Shown here one piece after another: positions 1-10,925 of a stretch of 64,000 nt of DNA. The stretch is from Chromera velia (taxonomy: Eukaryota; Sar; Chromeraceae), in contig JAHBMJ010002538.1 in assembly GCA_018398765.1 (NCBI GenBank), forward strand, positions 35,331-99,330, given 5' to 3'. The first letter of the stretch is position 1; each line of letters begins with the position of its first letter. The notes beneath the pieces were generated by a model. That model was not told the DNA's origin. It saw only the letters and a program-made list of their open reading frames with translations, and searched no databases. The translations under genes and the position numbers were made by a program.

Positions 1-2665
1 AAGATCTTCGTTGGCAACCTCCCCAGCGCAACAACGGAGAAGACTCTGACTGTCTACTTCTCTCAGTATGGAGCTTTGGAAGACTGCGTGGTTGTGATCG
101 ACAAGAGAACAGGACAGAGCAGAGGCTTCGGGTTTATCGTCTTCCAATCGGAGCAGTCAGTGGACCAGGTGATGAACCAGCCGCAGCACAAAATTGATGG
201 AGCCACGGTAGGTTTGCGGAACGTCCGGGTGTTTGAATCGGTCGGGTCGTGAGTTTCTTCTCTTCGTTCAGTTTCTCTTCTTTTTGTCCTTCTTCTCTCC
301 TGAAACAATGTTCATTGTCCCTGGTTCTCCTTGTTGGTGCAGTTCTTTTCGTACATTTGTGACTGGTACACTTCAGAAACAAACTGTGGCGCCGTGTTTT
401 TGTCTGGAGTCTCTTTTTTTTTCTGGATGCGATGCTGTCTCTGAAGCTCTTTTTGACACTCGCGTTCTTGAATTTTGGTGCATTGTCTTCTGCCGAGTGT
501 AGTCCATGGTTGAGCAAAGACCTGTCTGCAGAGAGACAGGCTTTGTGACAGAGTGCCTGCAGAAAAAGCTGAAAGACTGGCTGCAGAAAGGCTGCAGTCT
601 CAGTGAGAGTGAAAAGGACTGCCTCAGCAACTGCAACGGAAGCAGCAGGCCAGCAGGAGTGAAGCCAGCAGCATGAGCCAGATTTGGGAGAGAAGACTTC
701 CAGCCCAGATTCACAACTGCCCCTCTCGTGTTTGTCTCTTCCTCTTTCTTCTTCTATCTGTCTCGCCCCGTCTGATCTTTCTGCTTTTCGTGCCTCTCTG
801 CCTTTCTTTTTGTCTCTTCCTTCCTTCCTTCCTTCCTTTCTTCCTTCCTCCCTTCCTTCCTTCCTTTCTTCCTTCCTCCCTTCGTTTCTTCCTTCCTTCC
901 TTTCTTCCTTCCTCCCTTCGTTTCTTCCTTCCTTCCTTCCTTCCTTCCTGTCTCCCTTCCTTTTCTGGCTTCCCTTCTTCCTTTCTGCTTGTCTCTCTTG
1001 CCTTGTCTCTTTAGGCTGACATCAGGAGAGCAGTGCCGAGAGATGAGGCCAGACAGGAGATTCCGCCAGACGCGATTGAGCAGCCAGAGAAACTTTTTGT
1101 CGGAGGATTAGCCGAGAACGTGACAGAAGGTCGGACAGATAGACGATCAGATAGGGATGAAACAAAAAAGAACAAATGAAGGGCAACAAGAGAAATGAAG
1201 TTACTGAAGACAGATAGCACAGCAGCAAATGAGCCTACTTCAGACATGAGTGTGCCGTTTCAGTTGAGCCCTTTAGTTTAGCATCAGCATTTCATCCCTC
1301 AGAGCCTGTCTCCACTTCATTCATTCTCTTCTGTATGAATCGCCTGACCTTCCCGTTTCCCGCCTCCTTGCTCTTCTGCCCCCTCCCCCCTTTTCTCCCT
1401 CTGTCCACAGACGATCTCAAGAGCGTCTTCGGCGTCTTCGGCAACGTGAAGGATGTGCACATCATGCTCGACAAGATCGACAGACGACCCAGAGGCTTCG
1501 CGTTCGTCGTCATGGAAGGTGTCGACGCTGCGCAGGCCGCTGTTGGGGTGCACCAGATCAAGGGCCGAATGTGCGAGGCCAAGAAGGCTGAACCCAACAG
1601 GCTGGAGGGCAGGGGCAGGGGGGGTTTCGACAGACCTTCCCCCTATGGGTTTCCTCCCGGAGGCAGAGGGGGCCGCGGGGGACGAGGGGGGTACATGATG
1701 CATCAGCAGGGGCACATGCCGATGCAGGGCTATGTGCCTGTCGACCCTGGTCGGTCAGCTTCTCTCTCTCTTCCTTCTCATTTCTTCCTTCCTGCTCTCT
1801 CTTCTCCCCTAACGCTTTTTGTTCGACTTGCTTCTCCCTGTGTTTTCGTGTGTTTTCCATCTTCTCATGCAATGCTTTGTTTTCTCTTTTCTTCTTTCCC
1901 TCGAACCCCCTTTTTTTTCTTTCTCCCTGTTCGCATTTTGTGCAGATTGCTTCCGCTGCTTTTTCTCTATATCTATGGCCGTCCTCCCTATTGCCCTCCT
2001 CCTCCCTCTTTGCATCAATCTGCAGCCCAAGGTGGGTACTACCAGATGGCTCCTGTCGGATACGCACCCGTTGCCTACGCCCCCGTGGCTGCAGGTGAGT
2101 GAGTGAGTGAGGGGATGTGCTCCTTCGGCTGTTTTGATGCGAATGGGGGAGTTATGGAGCCTTGGAAATTTGTTTCTCTTTTTTTTCCTCTGGGGGCTTT
2201 TACTCATCACCCTCTGGGAGCGGGAATGGAATAACCCGGAGCATTTCTTTTTTCTTGTTCACCCTCTGCCCTGGTATGACTGCACGGCAGCAACAAAACA
2301 ATGAAGGGGCCTGGAGCAGCGTTCATCATAGCAGAATGCGGTCTGACTGTAATGGTAAAAATGACGTTCTTTCCCCTCTCCTCTTCCTGAATGACGAATA
2401 CTCAGGCTACGAGCAGCAAAACGGAGGTGCCTACGGAGTCGGGAGGGGAGGAGCAGGAGCCCCCAGGGGAGGGCGGGGAGGTGCGCAGGCCCCTACACAC
2501 GCCGTCGGTGGTGCGCAGGGCGGAATCGGTGCTGGCGCAATGGGAGCCCAGTCTGCCTATTACATCGCCCAGGACCAGACAGGCATGGCGGGACAGGTCG
2601 CGTACGCTCAGCAGCCGCAGTGGGGCGCTGATGCTTATGGGCCCATGAGGAGGGGTGCCTACTGA
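1..2665 (+). CDS. Two-RRM hnRNP/DAZAP1-like RNA-binding protein, 5' end outside window
   Basis: Exons 1-207, 1015-1129, 1411-1749, 2026-2094 and 2406-2665 (stop) keep one frame across four GT-AG introns and give 329 residues. The window opens inside the first RNA recognition motif: RNP2 is KIFVGNL at residues 1-7 and RNP1 is RGFGFIVF at 41-48. A second RRM follows, with RNP2 LFVGGL and RNP1 RGFAFVVM; it is split by an intron just after the first beta strand. The C-terminal third is rich in Gly, Tyr and Gln with RGG-type runs. Two RRMs plus a glycine-rich tail is the layout of hnRNP A/B, Musashi and DAZAP1 proteins, which bind mRNA in nucleus and cytoplasm. The exact orthologue cannot be told. 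Intron 1 contains an ~120-bp CTTCC-rich repeat. Whatever precedes the first RRM lies outside the window. Confidence 0.9.
800..975 (+). repeat. CTTCC/CTTT pyrimidine microsatellite in intron 1 of the RRM gene
   Basis: This is a near-continuous run of CCTT and CTTCC units with short CCC interruptions. It lies in the 3' half of the 807-bp intron, ending about 40 bp before the TTTAG acceptor at 1014. It probably serves as, or grew from, the polypyrimidine tract. Confidence 0.85.
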
Positions 2666-2672
2666 GGGAATA

Positions 2673-2674
<2 letters not shown>

Positions 2675-2704
<30 letters not shown>
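2675..2704 (+). repeat. 30-base G homopolymer in the 3' UTR
   Basis: An uninterrupted run of about 30 G begins nine bases after the stop codon of the RRM gene. Runs of this length are hard to sequence, so the exact number is doubtful. If real, the transcript would carry a G-quadruplex-prone 3' UTR. Confidence 0.7.
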
Positions 2705-2705
<1 letters not shown>

Positions 2706-4373
2706 GGGAAGGTTTGTGGAGTTCCCTTTCTCTGTGCAGGCCTTGGCAGTATGTCGTTTTTTCCCGATCGTGCTGAGGTGGTAAGAATGGGACATGCCAG
2801 ACATGAGGCTTTGAAAGGACGTTGAAGGGAGAGGGGGTCTTGCCTTTCTCGTGGTTCCTCTCCCCGGTCTCAATTTGGTTTCTGATTGAAGGAGAGCGAG
2901 TCGCGCTGGGTGCCTGCATTTCCTTCCTTCACAGTAAAAAATAGAATCCTGTGGATGTCAGGAGACCTGAATGAAAGGGAAGAAGTGCCTTGGCTCTTTT
3001 CAAGACACCGCGTGAAGCCGCGTGACTAGCTGCGGAGTTGAGCGCTGCCTGCAGCGTGCTGGCAAATAGAGACATCGATCTGCTGTCTGTCTGGCATCGA
3101 TCTCGTGCGTTTGTTCTCCGCCCTTTCGTTGCGCTATACAGACAGATGGAGATGGGGAAGGATGATGAAACATGTAGAGATGATGTGATCTAGGATGTGA
3201 TGCTGCTAGCCGCTATTGCTTAGTATGGTAAATCTTCGTCCAGATCTTCGTGAGTGAATGGACTTTTTCTAAAACTGCAAGGTCCGTCCTGCATGGTCCG
3301 GTACATTACAACTAGCATTACGACCTAGATTACGACGCAGGTGTATGCATGCATGCCGTTTCTTATTATCCAGAGGGGAATTTATCCTAATCAATTATCA
3401 TCGATCATCTAGGCCGTGCAGTACTTAGTACGTACATTAGATTGATTGATTGATGGGTTCCACACTAGGCCTTCAAAATACATCGGCCGTATTCAGTCCA
3501 AGCACTGTCAGATAGGGCTAGATTCTGCTAGAAGAGAACTTAGAGAAGGCTAGGCTTCGGAAAAAAAAAAAAATCCCTCAAAATTTTTTTTTTTCCAGTC
3601 AAACAACTGTTGTGCAAGTGGTGTATACTACAGGTTGTATAAGTACAGTTATCACGCGTGCTATGTTTGTGTGTACCACAACTATTGTTAAGTGTTGTTC
3701 AGGGTTAAAAAGTAAAAAAAATAAAAGAAAAGAAAAAAAATATATGCTCAAATCGTTTATTTTTTTTTAAAATAACCTAGTAAATAGCCGATGCCTACCG
3801 ATGCCTAGAGAAAAATGAGGTTTCAACCAGTGTGGATCGATCTGAGTAAAGAGTAAACATAAGTAAACAGAAGCAATTCTTTTGCCGTTCAGGGTTGATC
3901 CAACCATGCATAGCCCCCGCATCCGTACATGCGTGAGCGAGATACCTTGCTGGGGCATGCCGGAACCACTGTATAGGACGATGCAGGACGCACTATACGA
4001 CATCACAGCGGCACACAACCTAGCACACAATATTTGGGGTTAAAATAAAGTTACCTATATATATAGTTTTACTAGTAGCGTTCTACTTAATATGTTTTTA
4101 AACGTTTTAGAAGCTTTAAACTGTATTAATTTTCAAGTAATTACTGCTTGTATAGTCTCTGAAAGTTTCATAAAAGTCTAGTACGTATTTTTGTAGAGGA
4201 ACAGAGTAGGTCTGAAGTGCCCAGCTAGGTTTAATTTTAGGGAGCTGCCTACTTATATTATATATTATACTATCATTCTAAAAGTTAAAACATAATGAGT
4301 TGCGATTGTGCCTATTCTGCGCTCCAAAGTTTTCCCTCTTTCGATCTTTTCTTTTCTCTCGTTCCCCCGACCT
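2705..4373. other. Intergenic, becoming AT-rich, with one small dispersed element
   Basis: No coding exon is supported. After the 3' flank of the RRM gene the sequence turns AT-rich from about 3200. It holds short ATTG runs near 3440 and the dispersed element at 3550-3780. Confidence 0.6.
3550..3780. mobile_element. Small non-autonomous element, copy 1 (related to 54787-55028)
   Basis: The copy starts at GGCTAGGCTTC with an A-run, then a T-run. A core follows that begins GTCAAACAACTGTTGTG and is rich in imperfect ACAACTGTTGT palindromes, and it ends after a second A-run at ACCTAG. The same order of A-run, T-run, GTCAAACAACTGTTGT core, TCAAAAAGTAAAAA and CCTAG occurs at 54787-55028, where the borders are better defined. 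No coding capacity is seen. The ends of this copy are approximate. Confidence 0.5.
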
Positions 4374-5078
4374 TCAACGTTTTCGAGCAAGTTGCAGCTC
4401 CCCCCAATCGTCTCTTTCAAATTCATACCAGATTCTTGCTGGCAGTGTTGGGGTGGTTACTTCTCGGTACTCCGCTCTTGTAAATGGGCCCAGCATTCGA
4501 ACAATGCCATACACGTCTTCTTCTTCTTCTTCAGTTACATACTCATTGTCAACGTCCAACAAGGAGCTACGATTGAAGGACTAGGGCGGGGAGGCAAATC
4601 TGTTGGCACTCTAGGTCTGTGTCAAAGAGAGGGGGGCAAATGCGTTGGCTCCCTGTGTCTGTATCAGGGGGGNNNNNNNNNNNNNNNNNNNNNNNNNNNN
4701 NNNNNNNNNNNGGGGGGGCAAATCCGTTGGCACCCTGTGTCTGGGTCTGAGTTGGAGGAGGGGGGGCAAATCCGTTGGCACCCTGTGTCTGGGTCTGAGT
4801 TGGAGGAGGGGGGGCAAATCCGTTGGCACCCTGTGTCTGGGTCTGAGTTGGAGGAGGGGGGGCAAATCCGTTGGCACCCTGTGTCTGGGTCTGAGTTGGA
4901 GGAGGGGGGGCAAATCCGTTGGCACCCTGTGTCTGGGTTTGAGTTGGAGGAGGGGAGGTACTTACATCAGAGCCCCGGGGAGGAGCCCTTAGGCTGGCCA
5001 GCCGCTTGTTGTACTGCAGAGCGGCGGCCAGAGCTTCTCCCCTCAAGCTCTGGGTCTTTGTTGGACGTTCCACTTTAT
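4374..5078 (-). CDS. Unrecognised protein, last two exons visible; intron holds a 48-bp minisatellite
   Basis: Read on the minus strand. The exon 5078-4966 (TTCAG acceptor) ends at GAT before GTAAGT. It joins in phase 0 to the exon 4580-4374 (acceptor CCCTAG) and ends at TGA. The visible part is about 106 residues. It contains a basic, Ala/Leu-rich segment (GEALAAALQYNKRLASL), then an acidic EEEEED stretch and a charged C-terminus ending RKR. No domain is recognised. The upstream exons were not found. The 48-bp units are multiples of three, so the frame can also read through the repeat as a Pro/Thr/Gln-rich 16-residue repeat, but it meets a stop after the array. The GTAAGT donor and phase match favour splicing the array out. 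Confidence 0.5.
4586..4955. repeat. 48-bp tandem repeat (minisatellite), interrupted by assembly gap
   Basis: At least five near-identical 48-bp units run from 4712 to about 4955. Diverged ~33-48-bp units lie before the gap, from 4586. Each unit begins with a G-run followed by CAAATCCGTTGGCACCCTG. The array fills most of the last intron of the minus-strand gene. Adjacent copies differ at one or two positions at most, implying recent unit turnover. Confidence 0.9.
4673..4711. other. Assembly gap (39 N)
   Basis: A run of N inside the 48-bp repeat array. The true copy number is therefore unknown. Confidence 0.99.
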
Positions 5079-6411
5079 CTGAAGGATAAAGTGAGGATGT
5101 AATTGAGCGGAAGTAAAAGAAATGACATCATGAACTGCTAGCATGCACTACACATCCGTGAAAAGAAAATGAAAGGACCTAAGAAGTCCAGGCAGTCACT
5201 TTCTTTCTGTCTCTTTCGGTGTAATGCAACAACGAAGAGAAAAAAAACCAGGAAAACGTAGGAAAACTGTGTGCTAGCCCAATTGAGGAGCACCAAGAGG
5301 GAAGAAGACGCTGTCACTCATAATACCGGTCCCGCTTATCTTCTTGGCCTATCTTTATAACCTCTGGTTTTGCACTCTTTTTCTCTTCCTTCGCTTTTAT
5401 ACTCATCGGACAGCAAAGGAATGAGACAAATGGCAAACAGAGGGAAATAGAGAAAGCATGCAGGCAACGCACAAAGGAGAGATGGTGGACTACGAGAGTG
5501 GAGCAAGCACATTGAGTGTAAGAGACAGAGAAAGGAAAGACCAGTCTGCCTGTTTTTTTTTTTCTTACAACTTAAGTGATGAAGGGAGACGGGGACTGAA
5601 GACGAGATTGACCTTGATGATCAGAGAGTTAGTCGAGCTGAGAGGGAGGGGGATGGAGGGGGAGAGAAACAGAAATGCAAACAGTCAATCAGGATCTCTT
5701 TAATTCCCTTTTCTGACCAGGGAAATCTCGCTCTCCATGGCGCTGCGATGACCTGGGCTGTCCCAATGAAACTTCTCTCCCGCTCTGCTGCGGCTGCTGC
5801 ACTTAAGATTCCACAGAACAGGGCAGATAAATAAAAACAGACGTAAGTCCCGCGGTGGAGAAGAGCAGTACGTCCCAATTTTGAATGGAAAAATAGCATC
5901 AGACATGTATGTGTCAATTCCCTGGGTCGATTCCATCAAAGGCACAAATGTCAGCAGACACGCGCTAAAAAGGGTCTACAAACTTCTGTGAGCTCGAAAA
6001 CAAAGGTAGAAGAATGAAAACAAACAAAAGTGGAGTAAAAAAAAAATGTGGGCACGATCAGTCAAGAAAACCAAAGCTCCAAAACCTCCAAAGAGGGTCA
6101 AAAAAGAACCAAGAGGGATCTTAGAGAGAAAGTAAAACAAATGAGATGACTGACCGGGGCTCTTCCTAGGATTGCTTCCTGCATGCATTGTAACGGCAAC
6201 AGCACAACTAAAATGTAGAGGTAGGGAAAAGAATACACAGACGCAAAACAGACAGACCCGAGTGGCTTCCAGAAGTTTCCTGATTACGTTCTGTGAGCAT
6301 CAGACAGAGAGACCGAGATGCCGACGGGCAACAGTAAGCCTAGCAGCAAGCAAGCAAGACAAAAAAAAAAAGTGCGTGCATGCGTGCATAGCCCTGTCTG
6401 TCACAGGCTCT

Positions 6412-6471
<60 letters not shown>

Positions 6472-6472
6472 C

Positions 6473-6538
<66 letters not shown>

Positions 6539-6607
6539 CTCTCTCTCTCTTTCTGTGTATGTGTGTGTGTGTGTGTGTATGTGTGTGTGTATGTGTGTGT
6601 GTGTGTG
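5079..6607. other. No supported gene; CT/GT microsatellites at the right end
   Basis: Exons upstream of the 4374-5078 gene should lie to the right, but I could not place any with a matching splice phase. A minus-strand stretch near 5700-5820 with Ala/Glu/Arg content could be coding. From 6410 to 6606 a long compound microsatellite, about 140 bp of CT units then about 50 bp of GT/GTAT units, occupies the sequence. Confidence 0.5.
6410..6606 (+). repeat. Compound (CT)n-(GT)n microsatellite
   Basis: Mostly CT dinucleotides with occasional TTT interruptions to about 6553, then GT dinucleotides with scattered TATG to 6606. The CT-then-GT order on the plus strand recurs at 7158-7230, 17101-17170 and 32865-32943. 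Confidence 0.95.
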
Positions 6608-6833
6608 GCGATCCTTTAAACCAAGCTAGACCCACTGTGTTGGTAGGGTCCCACAGTGACTGGTCGACGAACATTTCTCTCAGGTCTTCCACCCACTCAG
6701 CGGACACTGCCTGGACAGACGGCAATTATCTGCTCCCCCAGTTTAGAAAGTGGCTCTTCACTGCCCACACTGTCCCGAATGCATCAAAGAAGAGAGACGA
6801 GGCCAGCAGCATGCCGTGCTTCGGTGCCAAACA
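6608..6833 (-). pseudogene. Broken copy 1 of an unrecognised coding block
   Basis: On the minus strand this reads an open stretch containing AVSAEWVEDLREMFVD and SLWDPTNTVGLAWF. The frame then runs straight into the CT/GT microsatellite after AWFKGS. The same ~225 bp recur at 8158-8388, where a longer downstream coding stretch is kept. Upstream of the block the frame is closed, so this copy cannot make the full protein. The family is unknown to me. The clear codon-like conservation between the copies is the main reason to call it gene-derived. Confidence 0.45.
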
Positions 6834-7021
6834 TGCCAGGAACAGGAGGGGGTTCTACCAGTTGTCGCTTATCACGTTCTCGTGGATAAAGGCGAAAGAG
6901 AGGAGTGTCCTCACCTGTATACCAGTCTTTACCCCATTCTTGGGCAAGATAAGGTTATCGATTCCGAAGTCTTGCACCGGACGTCCCACCCCGCGCTTGA
7001 AAGGCCACTGCTTCCCTCAAT

Positions 7022-7150
7022 ATAGGTTCTTGATGCGATGTAGCAGCCACAGCGTGGTAAGAATGAAAACAAAACTGACGAAGATGTCTATCAACAGCTG
7101 CAAGAAGGCAATGAGGATAGAAATGAGCGCGGTCATTGTTTTGTTCGATC
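7022..7150 (-). CDS. Possible C-terminal exon of a membrane protein
   Basis: The minus-strand frame encodes a ~40-residue hydrophobic segment (MTALISILIAFLQLLIDIFV...) followed by HRIKNLY and a TGA stop. This resembles a terminal transmembrane hairpin. It begins right after a microsatellite on the gene's upstream side. No matching upstream exon was resolved, so it could be a chance reading frame. Confidence 0.25.
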
Positions 7151-7157
7151 TCAGACC

Positions 7158-7160
7158 GAG

Positions 7161-7230
<70 letters not shown>
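7158..7230 (+). repeat. Compound (CT)n-(GT)n microsatellite
   Basis: CT units with a few TTT interruptions pass directly into about 16 GT units at 7200-7231. Confidence 0.95.
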
Positions 7231-7238
<8 letters not shown>

Positions 7239-7559
7239 TATGCGTATATGTGCACGCTTACATCGAGAGCCACTGTCGAACGTTGGAGTCAGATTTCGAA
7301 TATGAACAAAGACAAAGCTTGCTAATCTGGTGTCTCTTTCCACAATCAAACTTCAAATTGTGGAGGGTCACCATGTTGCATGAGTCTACGGCGTTTTTTG
7401 AAAAGGCTAAGCAACACGGGGAAAGGCCGGGCAGGAAAAGAAAGAGCCAACTCATCAAACAAGGAGATGACAAGCTAGAGGGGTTAAGTGGGCGACAGAA
7501 TAAACGGAAGTCTACAAAGTCCCTTGAGATCCCTTGAGCCACTATATCCACTTACCTTC

Positions 7560-8629
7560 ATGACTTTAATATCTTCTGGGCCGAAACGAGGAAGTCTTCT
7601 GCGTCCTAAGGGATACAGGTTGAAGCAACCAGATCCGCGGCCTCCTTGGCGGGGTTCCGGGGGGGCATCGAAGCGATCGAAGAGTCCGCCAGTGGCGGGC
7701 GACTTCGATCGCCTCCCTGGCGGCGTTGGAGAGGGCCTCCTCCAACACGTCCTCCCCGAGACTGAGGACCTATTTCCCCAACCTAGAGACCCCCGTCTCA
7801 TACAGGGAAGAGAGCACCACTTCCCTAACAGCCGGAGTCATGGAGTGCCGTGCAAGTGGAATTGTGTGCTTTATTGAAAACATATCCAAAAGACCTGCGG
7901 TCCAGCCTACACCTCTACATTTAAAGGGTGCGCCTTCTCTGTATCTTGCTCCTCTTTTCCTCTGCCAAAAAGCTGGGCCAGTAGCTCCACGCTGTCAGAA
8001 ATCCTCGCAACATGTTCGGGGACTCCGAGAGCGACGGCTCCAACCACGATCGCATCCCAACAGTTGTTTGTGATGGGCTTGTTACAGTAGCTTTGCGTTG
8101 TGAATCTGCCATCTGCGAAGACAGAGCCCAGGACAATCTGGAGGAGGTCCCTCCCGAGCGATCCTTCAAACCAAGCTAGTCTGATTAAGACCCACTGTGT
8201 TGGTAGGGTCCCACAGTGACTAGTCGACGAACACTTCTCTCTGGTCTTCCACCCACTGCTGGGACACTGCCTAGATAGATGGCCAATTCCCGCTTCCCCA
8301 GTCTAGGATGTGGTTCTCTACTGCCTACACTGTCCCGGACGCATCAAAGAAGAGAGACGAGGCCAGCAGCATGCCGTGTTTCGGCGTTGAATGGCACCCA
8401 TGATTGCTGTTGCTGCCGTTGCTTGGTCTTGGAAGGTGTAGAATGGACGGAAGAAGTCCGTCCAAAAGTCTACCGCACGCTGCCTCAACTTCTCCCAGTG
8501 CTTCCGTCGTGCTGCCCCCTCTGCCCTAGCCTCTGCCCCGTACCTCGTCAACAGCAAAAGCGACTCTTGCTCCTCCAGGGCCTCGAACTCCTTAAAGTCG
8601 CTCAGGAGTTTCTCGACTCTGTCGATCAT
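7560..8629 (-). pseudogene. Unrecognised coding region with stop, frameshift and 10-bp insertion
   Basis: Three minus-strand stretches look strongly coding. 8629-8392 is helical and charged (MIDRVEKLLSDFKEFEALEE...). 8170-7912 contains RDLLQIVLGSVFADGRF and NNCWDAIVVGAVALGVPEH and ends at TAG. 7830-7560 contains EALSNAAREAIEVA and ends at VMK before GTAAGT. Lesions are visible: a TAG within the duplicated block after VFVD, a 10-bp insertion relative to copy 1 after NTVGL, and a frame change near 7690. The sequence upstream of 8629 continues in frame only through a TGA. Each stretch could be an exon, but together they look like a decayed gene. I do not recognise the family. Confidence 0.45.
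8158..8388 (-). repeat. Copy 2 of the duplicated ~230-bp coding block
   Basis: Direct duplicate of 6608-6833, about 85-90% alike by eye, in the same orientation 1.55 kb away. It differs by single substitutions and by a 10-bp insertion at about 8180-8189. Confidence 0.85.
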
Positions 8630-8769
8630 TTCCTCCTTCCCTCATCGCAACTCCAAGAAGCCCGAGGTCCCTGTATTGCGGCTTTGGTAGTGACAGAATG
8701 GGCAGGCAGAAGACAAAAGCCATTCTGTCGAGACCCCCCTGGGAAAAGTCATCGTCGTAAATTCTAGTG

Positions 8770-10925
8770 GAGAAGAGCTGCAGAATATTGGGGACAGGGA
8801 TTTGGATATGCGTTCATTTGTCTTGTCATCTGTGAGTTTGACTGGAATGCTGACTGGAATACGTAGAAGAAAATATGTTACGCAAAAAATAAAGAAAACC
8901 GAGGGATCGGAGGCTGTGAGGAATGAATAAAGTGTGTGCGTGGAAGGGGCGGGGATAGAAGGATATGGGGGGGGGTGAGGGATCACTTAGTTCGGATGTC
9001 TGGGGTCTCGGTTTAGGAGAAGATGAAGGAAAGCGATTTTGGATGAAGGGTCTCTCTGACATTGTCTCAGACTGCGGTGTTGTGGTATGGATGAAGGCAC
9101 GTACACCGACGTACACGTGTTTATGTCTCTGGCAGTCCCTGTCACTGAGGATGTGTTTGTCTGGATTCCTCAAAATCCAATTGAGAGCTCTCTGATTTCG
9201 CACCTTTCAAGACTCACCGTACTGCGGATGTTGTTGGCCATCGTGCTCCCCAGTCTTCCTCTCTTCACTCCGAAGACGTCTCTGGAAATATGAAGAAAAT
9301 TCATTTTTTTTGTGCATGTCCATGCGCTTTAATGAAAGTATTGGGATGCCACTCACCACGACGCCCTGAAAGACTGGCTCATCCGTACGAAGATGACACG
9401 ACAAGCAATGTGCAAGAAAAATTGTCAGCACTGATGTCTACCATGAATTTGGAAAACACCCAGGGAAAGCGTGTGAAAGCACGGACGGCGGGGCGGGACG
9501 AGAATGCTAAGTGCTTAGAAGTACTCACTCGCAGGTCTTTGCAGACACCGTTGTCCACTTACCTGAGAGAGCTTTTATATTGTACCGCCCCAGAGCTTGC
9601 CGACGTGCTTGCATCAGGCGTGGAACTAGGTCTGTCTGTCGCACGTCTCTGCAAGGCACTGTAAAAGATCCGGCCTGACAGACGAAATCCTGTAAATGCC
9701 CTTCCCGGGGCTCACACGAGCAGCGTCTTTCTCGAAGAGAGCGAACGCAAAAGAGAGAGAAGAAAGCTTCCAAATACAGATAGAAGCAGCAGAAGAGAGG
9801 AACCGACTTGTAGACGGGCACTCCGATCTGTTGCACATCGGAAATTGTAAGGCCGATCGAGCATATATATATTAATATATCGATGTGGCTTTGAAAGTTT
9901 CGTGAAAGCCATTTCTGCGCTTTCCAACACAGAGCATGACTCATGGGCATGTGTTCGGCTTTACAGTTGGCTTTCCGTTTCAAGCGGCTTGCGATCTGAT
10001 TCCAGAGCTCACTCCAGACCGTCGGACCGGACGGCAGGGGCAAAGTCAGATTGATATCAGATTGAATCATATTTTGACTACATGCATGCACGTTGATTCT
10101 TTGTATTAACATATGCGTGCAAATTCGCGTGCAACACTTTTGACACACGCGGGGCAAATTGGGGAAACACGCGGGGCCCCGCATTGCCCCGATTTGCCCC
10201 GTCCCGGAGGGCCCGCAAAGCTGCAGATGCAAGCTAGGGAATTTAGCGCAGAAACCTCAACTTACAGCGGAAAGCGTATAGCTGAAAGGAACTTACAAAG
10301 AGTTGCATGAGCTAGGAGTTGATGTGGTGGCGCGTGGTAGCGCGTGGATCAGCGTGGATGTATGTAAATCTCCGATTAAAACACTGATCCACAGTATCAT
10401 CCACTATAATGCAGTGATGCAGTCTGATGAGAGGGCATTTCAAAAGACTAAAGAAGATTTAATTGTACTTAATTGATCATTATTGATCGTACTTAATCGA
10501 GTGCTTCTAGGTTTAAAAATGATTTCGTTTTCTAATATCTTTCGTAAATTTTTGGACATAATAATTATTTCTAAACTATTTGAACTTAGATTTGAATGGA
10601 GTGTGTCAGATTAGAAAAATAAGCGCGAAAAACAGTTTTAAATGAATTTTCGAAAACCAAATAAGCTATCCAGTTATATTCGATGTGGTACGGTGTGGTT
10701 TGAACTTTAAAAACATGGTACACCTTATTGTTTCTTTCTAAATATTCAAAAAGCTCCATGAAAACGCAGTTTTCATTTTCAATAAAAAACAAGAAATTAA
10801 ATTCCCATAGATAAAATTTCACTTGAAATCTAGCTAGAAATTCAAGTTTTTTCAACATATCTGCATGTGTAGCCCAAATGCCGATGGCAATGACGTATGA
10901 TAATCCTAATGATTAGATATTTCCA
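8770..10925. other. No confident gene; possible small exons and an AT-rich tract
   Basis: A minus-strand pair of short open segments near 9340-9400 and 9225-9290 can be spliced in phase, each ending at a GTGAGT donor, but they encode nothing I recognise. A GC-rich inverted repeat lies at 10148-10202. From 10400 to 10925 the sequence is AT-rich and non-coding. Confidence 0.4.

Noticed and set aside
4645-5073. Open frames through the 48-bp array on both strands as repeat proteins.
   Set aside because: Any 48-bp repeat is automatically open in several frames. The donor and acceptor phases place the array in an intron.
6172-7305. 377-codon plus-strand frame through the CT/GT microsatellite (poly Ser-Leu, Cys-Val).
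   Set aside because: Dinucleotide repeats produce endless open frames. No support outside the repeats.
9525-10232. 235-codon minus-strand open frame.
   Set aside because: Composition is Cys/His/Arg-rich and random-looking, no domain pattern, and it crosses a hairpin. Treated as chance.
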